Counted from the first letter of the stretch, positions 14,847 to 23,566 are shown. The stretch: 24,680 nt of DNA from Candidatus Baldrarchaeum yapensis (GCA_016840465.1 JAEOSH010000030.1:1-24680), one strand, 5' to 3'. Program-made: numbers and translations. Notes: generated by a model from the sequence alone, not told the origin.

Positions 14847-14890
14847 GCTGTTTATGGAAATCTGCTTGGAAATACAAAAGTACGGGGTGT

Positions 14891-15676
14891 ATGGGCATTC
14901 GACTTCCAATGGAAATTAAACGACCAACTCTAGGTATCTATATGACCTTAGGGTACCCTGATGTTTCCAAATTTTCCGAGATTCTTGAAAATCTTGCTCC
15001 TTATGTGGGCTTCTATGAGATAGGGATACCAACGAGAAACCCGAAATACGATGGTCCGACAATACGTACAACTCATTACCATATGGTAAGAAGTGGAATC
15101 ACAGGATTGGAGGCGCTAAAACTTTTAGATAAGATCGAGATCATCAAGCCATTCACGATAATGGCCTATTTAAGCGAATTTATTGCTCAATTACGCCTTT
15201 TCTTAGAGGAAGCGGCAGCAGTGGGTGCACTCTGTGTGCTTTTTCCAGATTTGGCGTTCGAATATCCCGAGATGATTGACAAGTATATTGAGGAATCTGA
15301 AAGAGTCGGATTACGCACGTGCTTTTTTGCCTCCAGTAGATTTCCTCACCAGTGGCTCAGACTTTATGCTGCACTAAATCCTCTGTACATATATCTTGGA
15401 CTTCAACCGGCAACGGGCATTAAGTTACCAATATTCGTCGAGAAAAATGTTCGAATTGCCCGATTATTGATTGGAGATCGATATTTAGTCGTAGGATTTG
15501 CTATACGAACACCGGAGGTCGCATTATCGTTGATCAAGAATGGTGCGGATGCAATTGTCATCGGTTCCGCAATTATCGAACGTATTATTAATAACGATGT
15601 CAAAGGTGCCGTCGAACTTGCTCACAAAATACACGCCTCGATAAACATCAAAAATCATCCAACTGGATGCAGGTGA
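14891..15676 (+). CDS. trpA: Tryptophan synthase alpha subunit
   Basis: 261 residues. TrpA cleaves indole-3-glycerol phosphate to indole and glyceraldehyde-3-phosphate and passes indole to TrpB. The (beta/alpha)8 barrel shows MTLGYPD, FYEIGIPTRNPKYDGPTI with the catalytic Glu and Asp (the usual PFSDP reads PTRNP, as in some archaeal enzymes), FPDLAFEYPEMIDKYIEE, LGLQPATGIKLP, VVGFAIRTPEV and GADAIVIGSAII (phosphate site). It is first in the operon and follows the TATA element by about 50 bases. GGGGTG is too close to ATG 14891 to be an ideal site; ATG 14909 is an alternative. The next gene starts five bases after the stop. Confidence 0.95.
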   Translation: MGIRLPMEIKRPTLGIYMTLGYPDVSKFSEILENLAPYVGFYEIGIPTRNPKYDGPTIRTTHYHMVRSGITGLEALKLLDKIEIIKPFTIMAYLSEFIAQLRLFLEEAAAVGALCVLFPDLAFEYPEMIDKYIEESERVGLRTCFFASSRFPHQWLRLYAALNPLYIYLGLQPATGIKLPIFVEKNVRIARLLIGDRYLVVGFAIRTPEVALSLIKNGADAIVIGSAIIERIINNDVKGAVELAHKIHASINIKNHPTGCR

Positions 15677-15681
15677 TCGCA

Positions 15682-16974
15682 ATGACCTATTTACCGAGCT
15701 ATTGGTATAACATTGTTGCGGATCTCCCCGTGCCATTACCCCCCTTACTTGATCCACCTGAGTACGAATCCTCTAGGATTGCGCAACTAACAAAGATATT
15801 ACCATCACGAATCATCGACGAAGAGTATACATTGAATCGGTTAATAAGAATACCGGAGGAAGTTCGGGCAGTATATCGAAAAATAGGACGTCCAACTCCA
15901 CTTATACGAGCTGAAGGTTTTGAAAAAGCATTAGGGGTTCATAGAGTGGTCACGATTTATTATAAGTACGAAGGTGCACTTTTAGCGGGCAGTCATAAAC
16001 TGAATACTGCCGTGCCTCAAGTTTATTATGCTAAAACCGATGGAGCCAGTGAGGTCGTAACAGAGACTGGTGCAGGGCAATGGGGACTTGCAGTATCGAT
16101 GGCCGCAGCAATGTTAGGAGTTAAGGCGGCCATTTTCATGACAAGAAGTAGTTATTTAAGTAAGGTGTCACGCCGAATTGCGATGGAAGCTCTTGGGGCT
16201 AAGGTTATACCAAGTCCGAGCAGACGGACCAAAACGGGTAAGAATGCCCTCTACAGAAATGCGCATCATCCAGGTACCTTGGGGTTAGCAATAACCGAGG
16301 CAGTGGAGTACGTCCTCGCATCACCTTATCGGCGTTATGTGGCCGGATCGGTACTTGAGAGCGTTATAACTCATCAAACAGTAATAGGTCAGGAAGTTTT
16401 GCATCAAATGCCGGAAGAACCAGATTATATGGTGGCATGCGTTGGCGGCGGTAGCAATATGGCGGGATTCACGTATCCTGCCATCGGCATGAAACTTCGT
16501 GGTGAAGGGTTTGAGAAGACAAAATTTATTGCCGCAGAATCTGCAGCAGCCCCACGATTAAGCAGAGGGGAATATCGGTATGACGGGCTTGACACGGGTC
16601 TAGTTCTTCCTTTGGCGAAAATGTATACGTTAGGTAGGGAATATGTTCCTCCACCAATCCATGCTGCGGGTCTTCGGTACCATGGCGCATCCTCAAGCTT
16701 ATCGCTTCTTCGAAAGTTAGGATATATCAAGGCGGTAGCTTACGAGCAAGAGGAGGTTTTACGAGCGGCTATATTGTTCGCGAGGAGTGAGGGCATAATA
16801 CCGGCACCTGAAAGTGCACATGCTATTAAAGCCGTCATAGATATCTCCCACAAAGCACCTAAGGGAAGTGTAATAATTTTCAATTTGAGCGGTCACGGTC
16901 TCTTAGACACCGATGCTTATGAGTCGATATGTAATGAACTTGTTACTGGTGAAATTTCTGTTTTTAATGATTAA
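15682..16974 (+). CDS. trpB2: Tryptophan synthase beta subunit, TrpB2 type
   Basis: 430 residues from ATG 15682, which is preceded by AGGTGA; an ATG at 15667 would overlap trpA. It condenses indole with serine using PLP. The sequence is of the TrpB2 type rather than TrpB1: a long N-terminal extension, YYKYEGALLAGSHKLNTAVP with the PLP lysine, VVTETGAGQWGLAVSMAAAM with the catalytic Glu, ACVGGGSNMAGFTYPAIGM as the phosphate loop, and GIIPAPESAHAIKA. It is the only trpB here and sits directly behind trpA, as in Sulfolobus, where a TrpB2a is the operon enzyme and interacts only weakly with TrpA. Free-indole handling may therefore differ from the classical channelled complex (inference). Confidence 0.95.
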   Translation: MTYLPSYWYNIVADLPVPLPPLLDPPEYESSRIAQLTKILPSRIIDEEYTLNRLIRIPEEVRAVYRKIGRPTPLIRAEGFEKALGVHRVVTIYYKYEGALLAGSHKLNTAVPQVYYAKTDGASEVVTETGAGQWGLAVSMAAAMLGVKAAIFMTRSSYLSKVSRRIAMEALGAKVIPSPSRRTKTGKNALYRNAHHPGTLGLAITEAVEYVLASPYRRYVAGSVLESVITHQTVIGQEVLHQMPEEPDYMVACVGGGSNMAGFTYPAIGMKLRGEGFEKTKFIAAESAAAPRLSRGEYRYDGLDTGLVLPLAKMYTLGREYVPPPIHAAGLRYHGASSSLSLLRKLGYIKAVAYEQEEVLRAAILFARSEGIIPAPESAHAIKAVIDISHKAPKGSVIIFNLSGHGLLDTDAYESICNELVTGEISVFND

Positions 16975-16994
16975 TGTCGCATGGGGGAGTTATT

Positions 16995-18023
16995 GTGGAT
17001 CCGATGAATGTTCTTGAAAAATTGCTTGAGAGAGTAAGGATAAGCTTTTTGGAGGCGTACCAGATTGCAAGAGCAATAATTGATGGCAAATTTGACGAGA
17101 CAATTATTGCAGCGTTGCTTGTAGCACTTAGAGCGCATGGTGAGACTCCTGATATAATAGCGGGATTTGCTAAGGCTTTGCGCGAAGCTAGTTTGAAGGT
17201 AAATACGAGAGGGCTAAGCCCGATAGATACAGCTGGTACAGGAGGTGATGGTTTCCACACGATAAACGCTTCCACAGCAGCAGCGCTCGTAACTGCGAGT
17301 CTTGGCGTTCCTACGCTTAAACATGGAAACAGAAGTGTAAGTAGTCGGAGTGGGAGTGCCGATTTCTTAGAAGCACTAGGTTATAAAATAGATCACGGGC
17401 CGCATGAGGCCGAGTTCATGTTACGGAAAGTAGGTTTTGCCTTTCTTTATGCTCCAAGGTACCATCCAGCACTTAAAAGAGTGATGCCTATTAGGCGTAA
17501 GCTTGGTATAAGGACGATTTTCAACCTCATAGGTCCTCTCGCGAATCCAGGTAGTATTCGAATTCAAGTGTTGGGAGTTGCAAGCCCTAAACTTTTAGAA
17601 GTAATGACAACAGCTGCCTTGATGCTGAACTATGATAGAGTCCTTGTGGTTCATGGAAAACCGGGAATAGATGAGGTTAGTATCAGTGGGGAAACTGAAG
17701 TTTTCGAATTGAGGAGGAAATCTTTGGACAGGTATACGATATCACCGGAAGATTTGGGTTTACGTAGATATAGAATTGAGGATTTACGCGTATCGTCGCC
17801 TAATGAAAGTGCTAAAAGGTTCCTAGCGGTAATTAATGGTCACGGAAGCCCGGCAGACAGGGATTTTATAGCAGCAAATGCCGGGGCGGCGCTTTACGTC
17901 GCAGAACGTGCATCTGACATTCGTGATGGTGTAGAGATGGCCCTTCAGGCGATTGAAGAAGGAATAGTTGCGAAGTTTATAGATACTCTATGTGAGGTAT
18001 CGAAATATGCGGGATTGCGTTAA
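16995..18023 (+). CDS. trpD: Anthranilate phosphoribosyltransferase
   Basis: About 342 residues from GTG 16995, chosen because GGGGGAG lies five bases upstream and the product then begins DPMNVLEKLLERV, close to family N-termini; an ATG at 16974 overlapping the trpB2 stop is an alternative. The enzyme joins anthranilate to PRPP. Motifs: DTAGTGGDGFHTINASTAAA (PRPP glycine loop), KHGNRSVSSRSGSADFLEAL, KRVMPIRRKLGIRTIFNLIG with the anthranilate-binding arginine region, GPLANP and VVHGKPGIDEVS with the metal-binding acidic pair. Length and motif order are normal. Its end overlaps trpF by 17 bases. Confidence 0.96.
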   Translation: MDPMNVLEKLLERVRISFLEAYQIARAIIDGKFDETIIAALLVALRAHGETPDIIAGFAKALREASLKVNTRGLSPIDTAGTGGDGFHTINASTAAALVTASLGVPTLKHGNRSVSSRSGSADFLEALGYKIDHGPHEAEFMLRKVGFAFLYAPRYHPALKRVMPIRRKLGIRTIFNLIGPLANPGSIRIQVLGVASPKLLEVMTTAALMLNYDRVLVVHGKPGIDEVSISGETEVFELRRKSLDRYTISPEDLGLRRYRIEDLRVSSPNESAKRFLAVINGHGSPADRDFIAANAGAALYVAERASDIRDGVEMALQAIEEGIVAKFIDTLCEVSKYAGLR

Positions 18024-18702
18024 GGTAAAGATTTGTGGAATTACTAACCATAGGGATGCGGAGTTTGTGGATGGTCGCGTTGACTATGTTGGGTTCATTG
18101 TCTCGAAGTTCAAAATTAGCCCCAGAGTGTTGACTTTAAAAGAAGCAAGAAGCCTTGCAGAGGACATTCATTATAGTCGAAGAGTACTTGTCGTACATGG
18201 TTACGATTCTAAGGCTACTCTAAACATAGCCTCAAGATTGGAAGTCTTCGAAGTTATTCAATACCATCATGCAGAAAAGTTCGAGAATTTGCTATCTCTT
18301 GCGAATGATCTTAAACTCATAGGTATGAAAGTAGCTCCTGTTGCATTGTGGAGCGGTAATGGCTGGATTTCTCAAAACCCGTATATTTTGGCCAAGTTGC
18401 CAAATTACGAGTATTTGTTAATCGATGCTATCAAGACGGGAGGACAACGGTATGAGATGGGGTTACGTGTACCCCTCAAAGTATTCCGGAAACTTTCAGC
18501 TTGCCTGAAGAAAGTGGGAGCTGCTGGAGGAATAGATCCAACAAATGTGCATTTGGTAGTTTCTACAGGAGTATACATGGTTGATGTTAACAGTGGCATT
18601 GAAAGAAGTCCGGGCCGTAAAGATCCTGTCAAGACACTTAAGTTTCTGGAGGTGGTGAGAAATGCTACCATTAAGGACAACTATTTGGGAAGAGGCTCGT
18701 AA
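18007..18702 (+). CDS. trpF: Phosphoribosylanthranilate isomerase
   Basis: 231 residues from ATG 18007, with GAGGT eight bases upstream inside the end of trpD. It catalyses the Amadori rearrangement of phosphoribosylanthranilate to CdRP. The general base Cys is in VKICGIT, and the general acid Asp is in YLLIDAIKTGGQRY. The phosphate sites are AAGGIDPTNV and VDVNSGIERSPGRKDPVKTL. The usual VGFxF stretch reads YVGFIVSKFKISPRVLT. It is a somewhat divergent but complete TrpF. The last 41 bases overlap trpE, a sign of tight translational coupling. Confidence 0.94.
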   Translation: MRDCVKVKICGITNHRDAEFVDGRVDYVGFIVSKFKISPRVLTLKEARSLAEDIHYSRRVLVVHGYDSKATLNIASRLEVFEVIQYHHAEKFENLLSLANDLKLIGMKVAPVALWSGNGWISQNPYILAKLPNYEYLLIDAIKTGGQRYEMGLRVPLKVFRKLSACLKKVGAAGGIDPTNVHLVVSTGVYMVDVNSGIERSPGRKDPVKTLKFLEVVRNATIKDNYLGRGS

Positions 18703-19972
18703 AATTCCATTGAGTCATGCTCCAGATCCCTACCACCTGGTTGCATGGGCCGAAGAACAGACCTGTCATGTAGCGCTTCTAGAGGGATATTGTGGTCTTA
18801 GTGGTTGGTCCCGGTATACAATAGTAGCGTATGGAAAAAAGCATAAGGTTGAGGAAGAAAACCCATTTAAGGCATATAAAGCCTTAGAAAAGATTACATC
18901 GGCGAATTATAAAAGTGTACCATGTCCGGATATGGTTTTTGGCGTTGTTGGATATGAGGCAGTTGTATCAGTAGAGCCGTGGTTAGGTAGCATGTTAAAA
19001 AGACACAGATGGCCAGTAGTTATTGCATTTAAGCCGGAAGTTTTAGTAGTCTATGACAAATTACTAGGAAACGTAATAATTTATCCGGAAGATACGGATT
19101 TGGGTAAAAAGGATATAAATGGATGGAGGCCGGCACAAGGGCCAATTTACGAGACTCCAAAAGAAACCTTTGAGGAATGGGTTAAGGAAGCATTAACACT
19201 TTTGGATAAAGGAGAATTTTTGCAAATTGTGCTGTCGAGAGTTGAGCAATACGAGTATCAAGGCGAGCCACTGGCTCTCTATAAAAGACTTGCTCAGAAG
19301 AGCCCATCGCCATATATGTTCTATATGCGGTTCGATGACAGATGGATACTAGGGTCAAGTCCTGAACTACTAGTCAAAATGGAGAATGGCCGCCTAGAGA
19401 CTTGTCCAATAGCGGGTACAAGGCCCCGTGGGGTGACGCCCGAAGAGGATCTTGCGTTAGAAGAGGAATTGCTCAGAGATGAAAAAGAGATAGCTGAACA
19501 CCTTATGCTCGTAGATCTTGCAAGGAACGATTTAGGAAGGGTAGCACGTCCAGGTACCGTTAAGGTATTGAAGTTCATGGATGTAGAAAAATATAGTGGT
19601 GTACAACACATAGTAAGCCGTATTGAGGCGGATGCGCACCTAGGAGTAACATATATCGATGTACTCGCATCAATGAACCCTGCTGGAACGGTATCTGGGG
19701 CGCCTAAACCGAGAGCCATGGAGGTTATTGCCAAACTTGAGGATGAACCGCGGGGCCCTTATGCCGGTGCTGTTGGCATGTACTCAAAATATGCTGGGGA
19801 GACTGCTATAACAATACGAAGCTTGTGGAATATCGATGACAGCACAATCGAAGTAAGGGCTGGTGCAGGAATAGTTTATGATTCCAAACCGTATCGCGAA
19901 TATTTGGAAATTAAGTACAAGTTAAATGCGATATATCAGGCGCTTGGAATAAACGTGGAAAAAATTTTCTGA
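18662..19972 (+). CDS. trpE: Anthranilate synthase component I
   Basis: 436 residues from ATG 18662, with GGAGGTGG upstream. With TrpG it converts chorismate and glutamine to anthranilate. The chorismate-binding domain is complete: FLQIVLSRVEQYEYQG, PSPYMFYMRFDDRWILGSSP, PIAGTRPRGVTPEEDLALEE, EHLMLVDLARNDLGRVARPG, NPAGTVSGAPKPRAMEVI and RAGAGIVYDSKPYREYLEIK. The N-terminal LLES motif that binds tryptophan for feedback inhibition in characterised enzymes reads LLEG here (residues 39-42, Gly codon at 18785), so regulation may be altered (inference). Length matches archaeal TrpE (about 420-440). Confidence 0.96.
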   Translation: MLPLRTTIWEEARKIPLSHAPDPYHLVAWAEEQTCHVALLEGYCGLSGWSRYTIVAYGKKHKVEEENPFKAYKALEKITSANYKSVPCPDMVFGVVGYEAVVSVEPWLGSMLKRHRWPVVIAFKPEVLVVYDKLLGNVIIYPEDTDLGKKDINGWRPAQGPIYETPKETFEEWVKEALTLLDKGEFLQIVLSRVEQYEYQGEPLALYKRLAQKSPSPYMFYMRFDDRWILGSSPELLVKMENGRLETCPIAGTRPRGVTPEEDLALEEELLRDEKEIAEHLMLVDLARNDLGRVARPGTVKVLKFMDVEKYSGVQHIVSRIEADAHLGVTYIDVLASMNPAGTVSGAPKPRAMEVIAKLEDEPRGPYAGAVGMYSKYAGETAITIRSLWNIDDSTIEVRAGAGIVYDSKPYREYLEIKYKLNAIYQALGINVEKIF

Positions 19973-19985
19973 TGGAGGCAAAAAT

Positions 19986-20576
19986 ATGGCATATGACACT
20001 CTCGTTCTGATAATCGACAATTATGACAGTTTTGTTTATAATCTAGTTCATGTACTAGCAGAATTTGGTGCGCGTTGCATCGTTGTGCGCAACGACGAAA
20101 TATCAGTATCGGGGATAAAAAGAATAATGCCGGACCGCATAATAATATCTCCGGGTCCCGGGTCTCCGACAGTTCCTCGTGATATTGGCATATCGCTCGA
20201 AGTTGTTCGTAAACTGGGAGAAGAGGTACCAATACTAGGAGTATGTCTGGGTCATCAAGTGATAGGGATCGCATATGGTGCAATTGTAAGACGTGCTAAG
20301 AGAGTATTGCACGGAAAAATAGACAATATAGAGCACTATGGAGATAAGCTATACCGTAATGTTCCTAAGGTGTTTACTGCCGTGCGATATCATAGTCTGG
20401 TTTTAGATAACATTCCTGAGGAGTTAATAGTAACCGCTAGAAGCAAGACCGATGGTGAAATCATGGGACTGAGCCATGTGGAACATCCTATCTGGGGGGT
20501 TCAGTTTCATCCAGAGAGCATAGCTACGCCCATCGGTCCAACAATATTGAAAAACTTTCTCGACAATCCATGGTGA
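19986..20576 (+). CDS. trpG: Anthranilate synthase component II (glutamine amidotransferase)
   Basis: 196 residues, with GGAGGC six bases before ATG 19986. It supplies ammonia from glutamine to TrpE. The class I amidotransferase triad is intact: nucleophile Cys in ILGVCLGHQVIG, and His and Glu in WGVQFHPESIATP. The N-terminal IDNYDSFVYNLVHVLAEFGA and oxyanion segment SPGPGSPTVPRDIG are typical of TrpG. The product lacks any fusion to TrpD or TrpC, the common archaeal arrangement. It sits 13 bases after trpE and 8 bases before the preferred trpC start. Confidence 0.96.
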   Translation: MAYDTLVLIIDNYDSFVYNLVHVLAEFGARCIVVRNDEISVSGIKRIMPDRIIISPGPGSPTVPRDIGISLEVVRKLGEEVPILGVCLGHQVIGIAYGAIVRRAKRVLHGKIDNIEHYGDKLYRNVPKVFTAVRYHSLVLDNIPEELIVTARSKTDGEIMGLSHVEHPIWGVQFHPESIATPIGPTILKNFLDNPW

Positions 20577-20584
20577 AGGAAAAA

Positions 20585-21373
20585 ATGGAACGGAAGGGCT
20601 TCTTAAGATCGGCTTTTCTGCGCAGTGTAGAGAGAATAAATTTATTAAGAAATCCACCGAGGCCGTATGGTCTTCGTAGGATTATAAAACATATAAGAGA
20701 GGTTGAGAAAAGGCCTGCAATGATAATAGAATATAAGCGTTGCGGGCCACGAGGATTTTTGAAACACTACACTCCATGGGACTACATTCGTAAAACAATC
20801 TCCATTGCCGATGCTTATTCCGTGTTAGTAGAACCGTACTGGTTTTGTGGAAGTCTAGAATTGATTCCATGGTTTGCACAATATCGCCCGGTTCTGGCAA
20901 AAGACTTTGTTGTCTCATTCCAACAACTTTTAACATACAGACAAAAGGGAGCATCGGCGGCACTTCTCATATTGGATATGCTTGGCTGGGAAATGTTAGA
21001 TGACCTATACGCTGATGCCATGGACATAGGCATTGAAGTGGTAATCGAGACGAGTAACGCAAATGATGCACTGGAGGTTATGCATAGTTACCCTAATGCT
21101 ATGATCGGGTTAAATGCTCGAGATTTAAAGACTCTTAATGTCAACTTTACAAAACTGCTAACAGAAATATCTAAAGTGGTATCTCAGAAACCGTCTAATG
21201 CTTTATTAATTGCAGAAAGTGGTATAGACTCCTTAGATAAGGCGTTGAAGCTTGCTGAACTCGGAGTGGACGGTATGCTTATAGGAACTTGGGTTATGAA
21301 AGACCCATCAACTGCATCGAAAAAACTCGTATTGCTTAAGAATAAGGAACGAAACCATGTAGAACATGGATAA
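20585..21373 (+). CDS. trpC: Indole-3-glycerol phosphate synthase
   Basis: About 262 residues from ATG 20585, preceded by GGTGA; ATG 20570, overlapping the trpG stop, is an alternative. It closes the indole ring of CdRP. Catalytic residues known from the Sulfolobus enzyme can be matched: Glu/Lys in IIEYKRCGPRG (the usual SPSG reads GPRG), Lys in VLAKDFVVSFQQ, Glu in VVIETSNANDAL, Asn in MIGLNARDLKTLNV, Ser in LIAESGIDSLDK. The barrel ends with GVDGMLIGTWVMKD. It is the last gene of the operon; no strong terminator hairpin is seen in the about 60 bases before the convergent alba gene. Confidence 0.95.
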   Translation: MERKGFLRSAFLRSVERINLLRNPPRPYGLRRIIKHIREVEKRPAMIIEYKRCGPRGFLKHYTPWDYIRKTISIADAYSVLVEPYWFCGSLELIPWFAQYRPVLAKDFVVSFQQLLTYRQKGASAALLILDMLGWEMLDDLYADAMDIGIEVVIETSNANDALEVMHSYPNAMIGLNARDLKTLNVNFTKLLTEISKVVSQKPSNALLIAESGIDSLDKALKLAELGVDGMLIGTWVMKDPSTASKKLVLLKNKERNHVEHG

Positions 21374-21432
21374 AATTTAGAATTTAAATCGTTGAAAAAT
21401 AAGTAAGGCGAAATCTTAAACTGAAATGCTAC

Positions 21433-21720
21433 TTACTGTCTCTCTAGCACTATTTCTATCGCTGATACATTTATCTGCTTACCATCGGGAGTTGTAAGGG
21501 TTTCCGTTCCGGTCTTTATATCCTTAACTTCTAAGTTAAATCCAAGCCTCTTTCTGAGAATCTCCGCAATATCGACAGCCCTGCTTATTGCTCTTCCACG
21601 GGCTTTTAAGACTATTCTCTTTGCACCCTCATTTAGTTGTGTTATTGCAGCAAGTATGTAGCTCGATAACGGCTTCTTGCCCACAAATACAACGTTTTCC
21701 GTTGGCGCCTCTTCAGACAT
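21433..21720 (-). CDS. albA: Alba chromatin and RNA-binding protein
   Basis: 95 residues. Alba dimers coat DNA and RNA in archaea. The sequence follows Sulfolobus Alba closely: [20 protein letters not shown] with the lysine pair (Lys16 is the known acetylation site in Sulfolobus), [31 protein letters not shown] and the beta hairpin [20 protein letters not shown]. The start at 21720 has GGGGGT six bases upstream. A minus-strand TATA-like CTTTTATAAAGC is at 21780-21791. It is convergent with the trp operon. No histone gene is seen in the window. Confidence 0.96.
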   Translation of the reverse strand: MSEEAPTENVVFVGKKPLSSYILAAITQLNEGAKRIVLKARGRAISRAVDIAEILRKRLGFNLEVKDIKTGTETLTTPDGKQINVSAIEIVLERQ

Positions 21721-22034
21721 GTGAGTACCCCCTGGCTTGTTGTGCTACTGTAAGAGGTTATTGGATGTTCAACTGCATAGCTTTATAAAAGTTTTCGGGC
21801 ACATTTTCTCGAATTTTTGTAACGCTGATGACAGAATCCTTTTCCACACGCAGATCGAAAAGAGTGGTTCTCAGATATTTGGTATCAAAAGTGAGACACA
21901 AATGTTTATCATTGAAAAAGCCCCATATAGTCAATAAAATTATTCGGGAAAATCGGGAAAAACCATTTATGAGTATACATTGGAATTATAAAATCAATAT
22001 TTGAAGAGAGAAGAAATTACCAAAAAACCATCCA
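21721..22034. other. Intergenic region between pgk and alba
   Basis: About 314 bases without a credible gene. Apart from the alba TATA element near 21780-21791, only AT-rich sequence is seen. A lone C-box-like CTGATGA near 21824 has no suitable D box, so no RNA is called. Confidence 0.5.
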
Positions 22035-23261
22035 CTACTTCCCCTTAAATCGCTGAGCGGCACGTTTTAGAGCCTCAATCACTGGAAGTTTCTCTCCGGA
22101 GAGGAGAGCCATCATGGCACCACCACCCGTACTTATGTGGCTTATTTTTGATTCTATTCCCATTTCGACGGCTAATGCTCCAAGATGCCCCCCACCAATT
22201 ACCGAAAATGCGTTCACATTTGCAATTGCCTTGAGAATCTCATTTGTTCCACGCGAATATTGTTCCTCCTCAAATACTCCCATTGGGCCGTTTGCAACAA
22301 TGGTTTTCGCAGATCTTAGGATTTCCGCGTATTTTACTATTGTGTTTTGCCCAATATCCTTAATCCTTCCCTTTGCGGGAAGATCAGTAATTGATATTTC
22401 TTGACGAGTTCCATCAACCTCGACAGCGACATCGTCAGGGAGTTCTATGAATTCCCGATATTTGCTGAATATTTCCATTGCCATGTTGACAACTTGGTCA
22501 AACTTCCTAATTGCGCGCTTATTTTCTTCGCCTATATTGTATCCCGCTGCTATTAAGAAAACATTAGCCACTAACCCGCCAAGAATGATCTTGTCAACGC
22601 GTGAATTTTCAATTGCACTCTTCATCACCCTTATTTTGTCCTCAATCTTTGCTCCCCCGAACACAAAAACACATGGACGTTCAGCCGCCTCCAGTAATCT
22701 TTGTAAAGCCTTTAATTCCCTCTCCATAACTCTACCAGCAACTGTCGGTAATATTTCGGCAAATCCCACCAACGACGGCTGTGAACGATGCGCGGCCGCA
22801 AAGGCATCGTTCACGAAGAGGTCAAATAATGGTGCAAGCCTTCTAACGAGGTGAGTTCGCACAAGGAATTCCGGAGGTCCCTCCAATACCTCCTCCGAGC
22901 AGAATCGAACATTCTGGAGCATCAGTATTTCTCCGTTTTCTAATTCCTGAATTGCGTGTCTTGCGGCCTCCCCGATGACATCATCGACAAATTTTACTGG
23001 CCTGTTCAAATACTTTTCAAGAATTTCTGCATGTGGCTCGAGAGTTGTAAAGTCTTTCTCACCGGGGCGCCCCTGATGCGCTAATATCACAACCTTTGAA
23101 TCCTCTAATTCCTTCAACGTTGGAATTATGGCTTTGATTCTCCAATCATCTAGAATCTCCATGGTTTCTGGATTTATGGGAGAATTTATGTCAACACGCA
23201 ATAAAATACGCTTTCCTGCGGTTTCAACATCATCAAGGGTCAAAAAGTCAATCCCTCTCAT
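22035..23261 (-). CDS. pgk: Phosphoglycerate kinase
   Basis: 408 residues, the usual archaeal length. It transfers phosphate between 1,3-bisphosphoglycerate and ADP in glycolysis or gluconeogenesis. Motifs: RILLRVDINSPINP, ILAHQGRPGEKDFTTL, MLQNVRFCSEEVLEGP and FVNDAFAAAHRSQPSLVGFA (substrate-binding N-domain), FVFGGAKIEDKIRVMKSAIE, ILGGLVANVFLIAAGYNIG, TIVANGPMGVFEEEQYSRGT (nucleotide site) and GGGHLGALAVEMG with STGGGAMMALLSGEKLPVIE at the end. The start at 23261 has GAGGG about nine bases upstream, and a TATA-like ATTTTATAACG lies about 60 bases further out. All key residues seem intact. Confidence 0.97.
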   Translation of the reverse strand: MRGIDFLTLDDVETAGKRILLRVDINSPINPETMEILDDWRIKAIIPTLKELEDSKVVILAHQGRPGEKDFTTLEPHAEILEKYLNRPVKFVDDVIGEAARHAIQELENGEILMLQNVRFCSEEVLEGPPEFLVRTHLVRRLAPLFDLFVNDAFAAAHRSQPSLVGFAEILPTVAGRVMERELKALQRLLEAAERPCVFVFGGAKIEDKIRVMKSAIENSRVDKIILGGLVANVFLIAAGYNIGEENKRAIRKFDQVVNMAMEIFSKYREFIELPDDVAVEVDGTRQEISITDLPAKGRIKDIGQNTIVKYAEILRSAKTIVANGPMGVFEEEQYSRGTNEILKAIANVNAFSVIGGGHLGALAVEMGIESKISHISTGGGAMMALLSGEKLPVIEALKRAAQRFKGK

Positions 23262-23420
23262 CGTTAATCCCTCGTCCTTAAGGCATTAACAAAGCGAGCC
23301 CAGGAACTCTTATAGACTTTTAGCGTTATAAAATTATCCGGCAATAAGCAGAAATAGCTTTAAACCACGAGGTTCAGAATTGGAAGCTTGAATTTCAATT
23401 TACGTACCATAGTGATAATG

Positions 23421-23566
23421 TGGTGCCGGGGCCGGGATTTGAACCCGGGACCTCCGGATCTCTCAGATGGCAACCCTATGAGTTTCACCCGCCGATCTGA
23501 TAATCGGCAACCGGCGCTCTAACCAGGCTGAGCTACTCCGGCCGCGGGTATGCCGCGGTCCCCGGC
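23421..23566 (-). tRNA. tRNA-Met (CAT), probably elongator, with three introns
   Basis: The mature tRNA (75 bases plus encoded CCA) is assembled from four exons: 23566-23560, 23535-23511, 23483-23477 and 23459-23421. It has acceptor GCCGGGG/CCCCGGC, D arm GCTC/GAGC, anticodon stem CCGGA/TCCGG with loop CTCATAA, and T arm CCGGG-TTCAAAT-CCCGG. Intron 1 (23559-23536, 24 bases) lies at 7/8, intron 2 (23510-23484, 27 bases) at 30/31 and intron 3 (23476-23460, 17 bases) at 37/38. Introns 2 and 3 form full BHB motifs: bulges GG|T and AA|A around CGCC/GGTG, and TA|G and AG|A around CTCA/TGAG. Intron 1 has bulges GG|A and AG|T around CCGG/CCGG, with a CCGCGG hairpin but a poor outer helix. tRNA-Ile2 (CAT) is not excluded. 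Confidence 0.88.

Larger units (their letters stand above)
14495..14890. other. Intergenic region with C/D sRNA candidate and trp promoter
   Basis: About 400 bases. The left part holds the box C/D RNA candidate (14520-14590). The right part holds the TATA-like element of the trp operon. A 66-codon open frame between (14596-14796) has no family-like features and no ribosome site and is not called. Confidence 0.6.

Noticed and set aside
14848-14890. Possible trp attenuator or leader peptide
   Set aside because: The leader after the TATA element is only about 20-25 bases, with no Trp codons or rival hairpins.
21820-21860. CTGATGA resembling a C box
   Set aside because: No D, D' or C' boxes at suitable distance.
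23492-23508. Plus-strand stem-loop with CTGATAA, looking like a tRNA-Ile (GAT) anticodon arm
   Set aside because: It lies inside intron 2 of the minus-strand tRNA-Met, and no cloverleaf can be formed around it on the plus strand.
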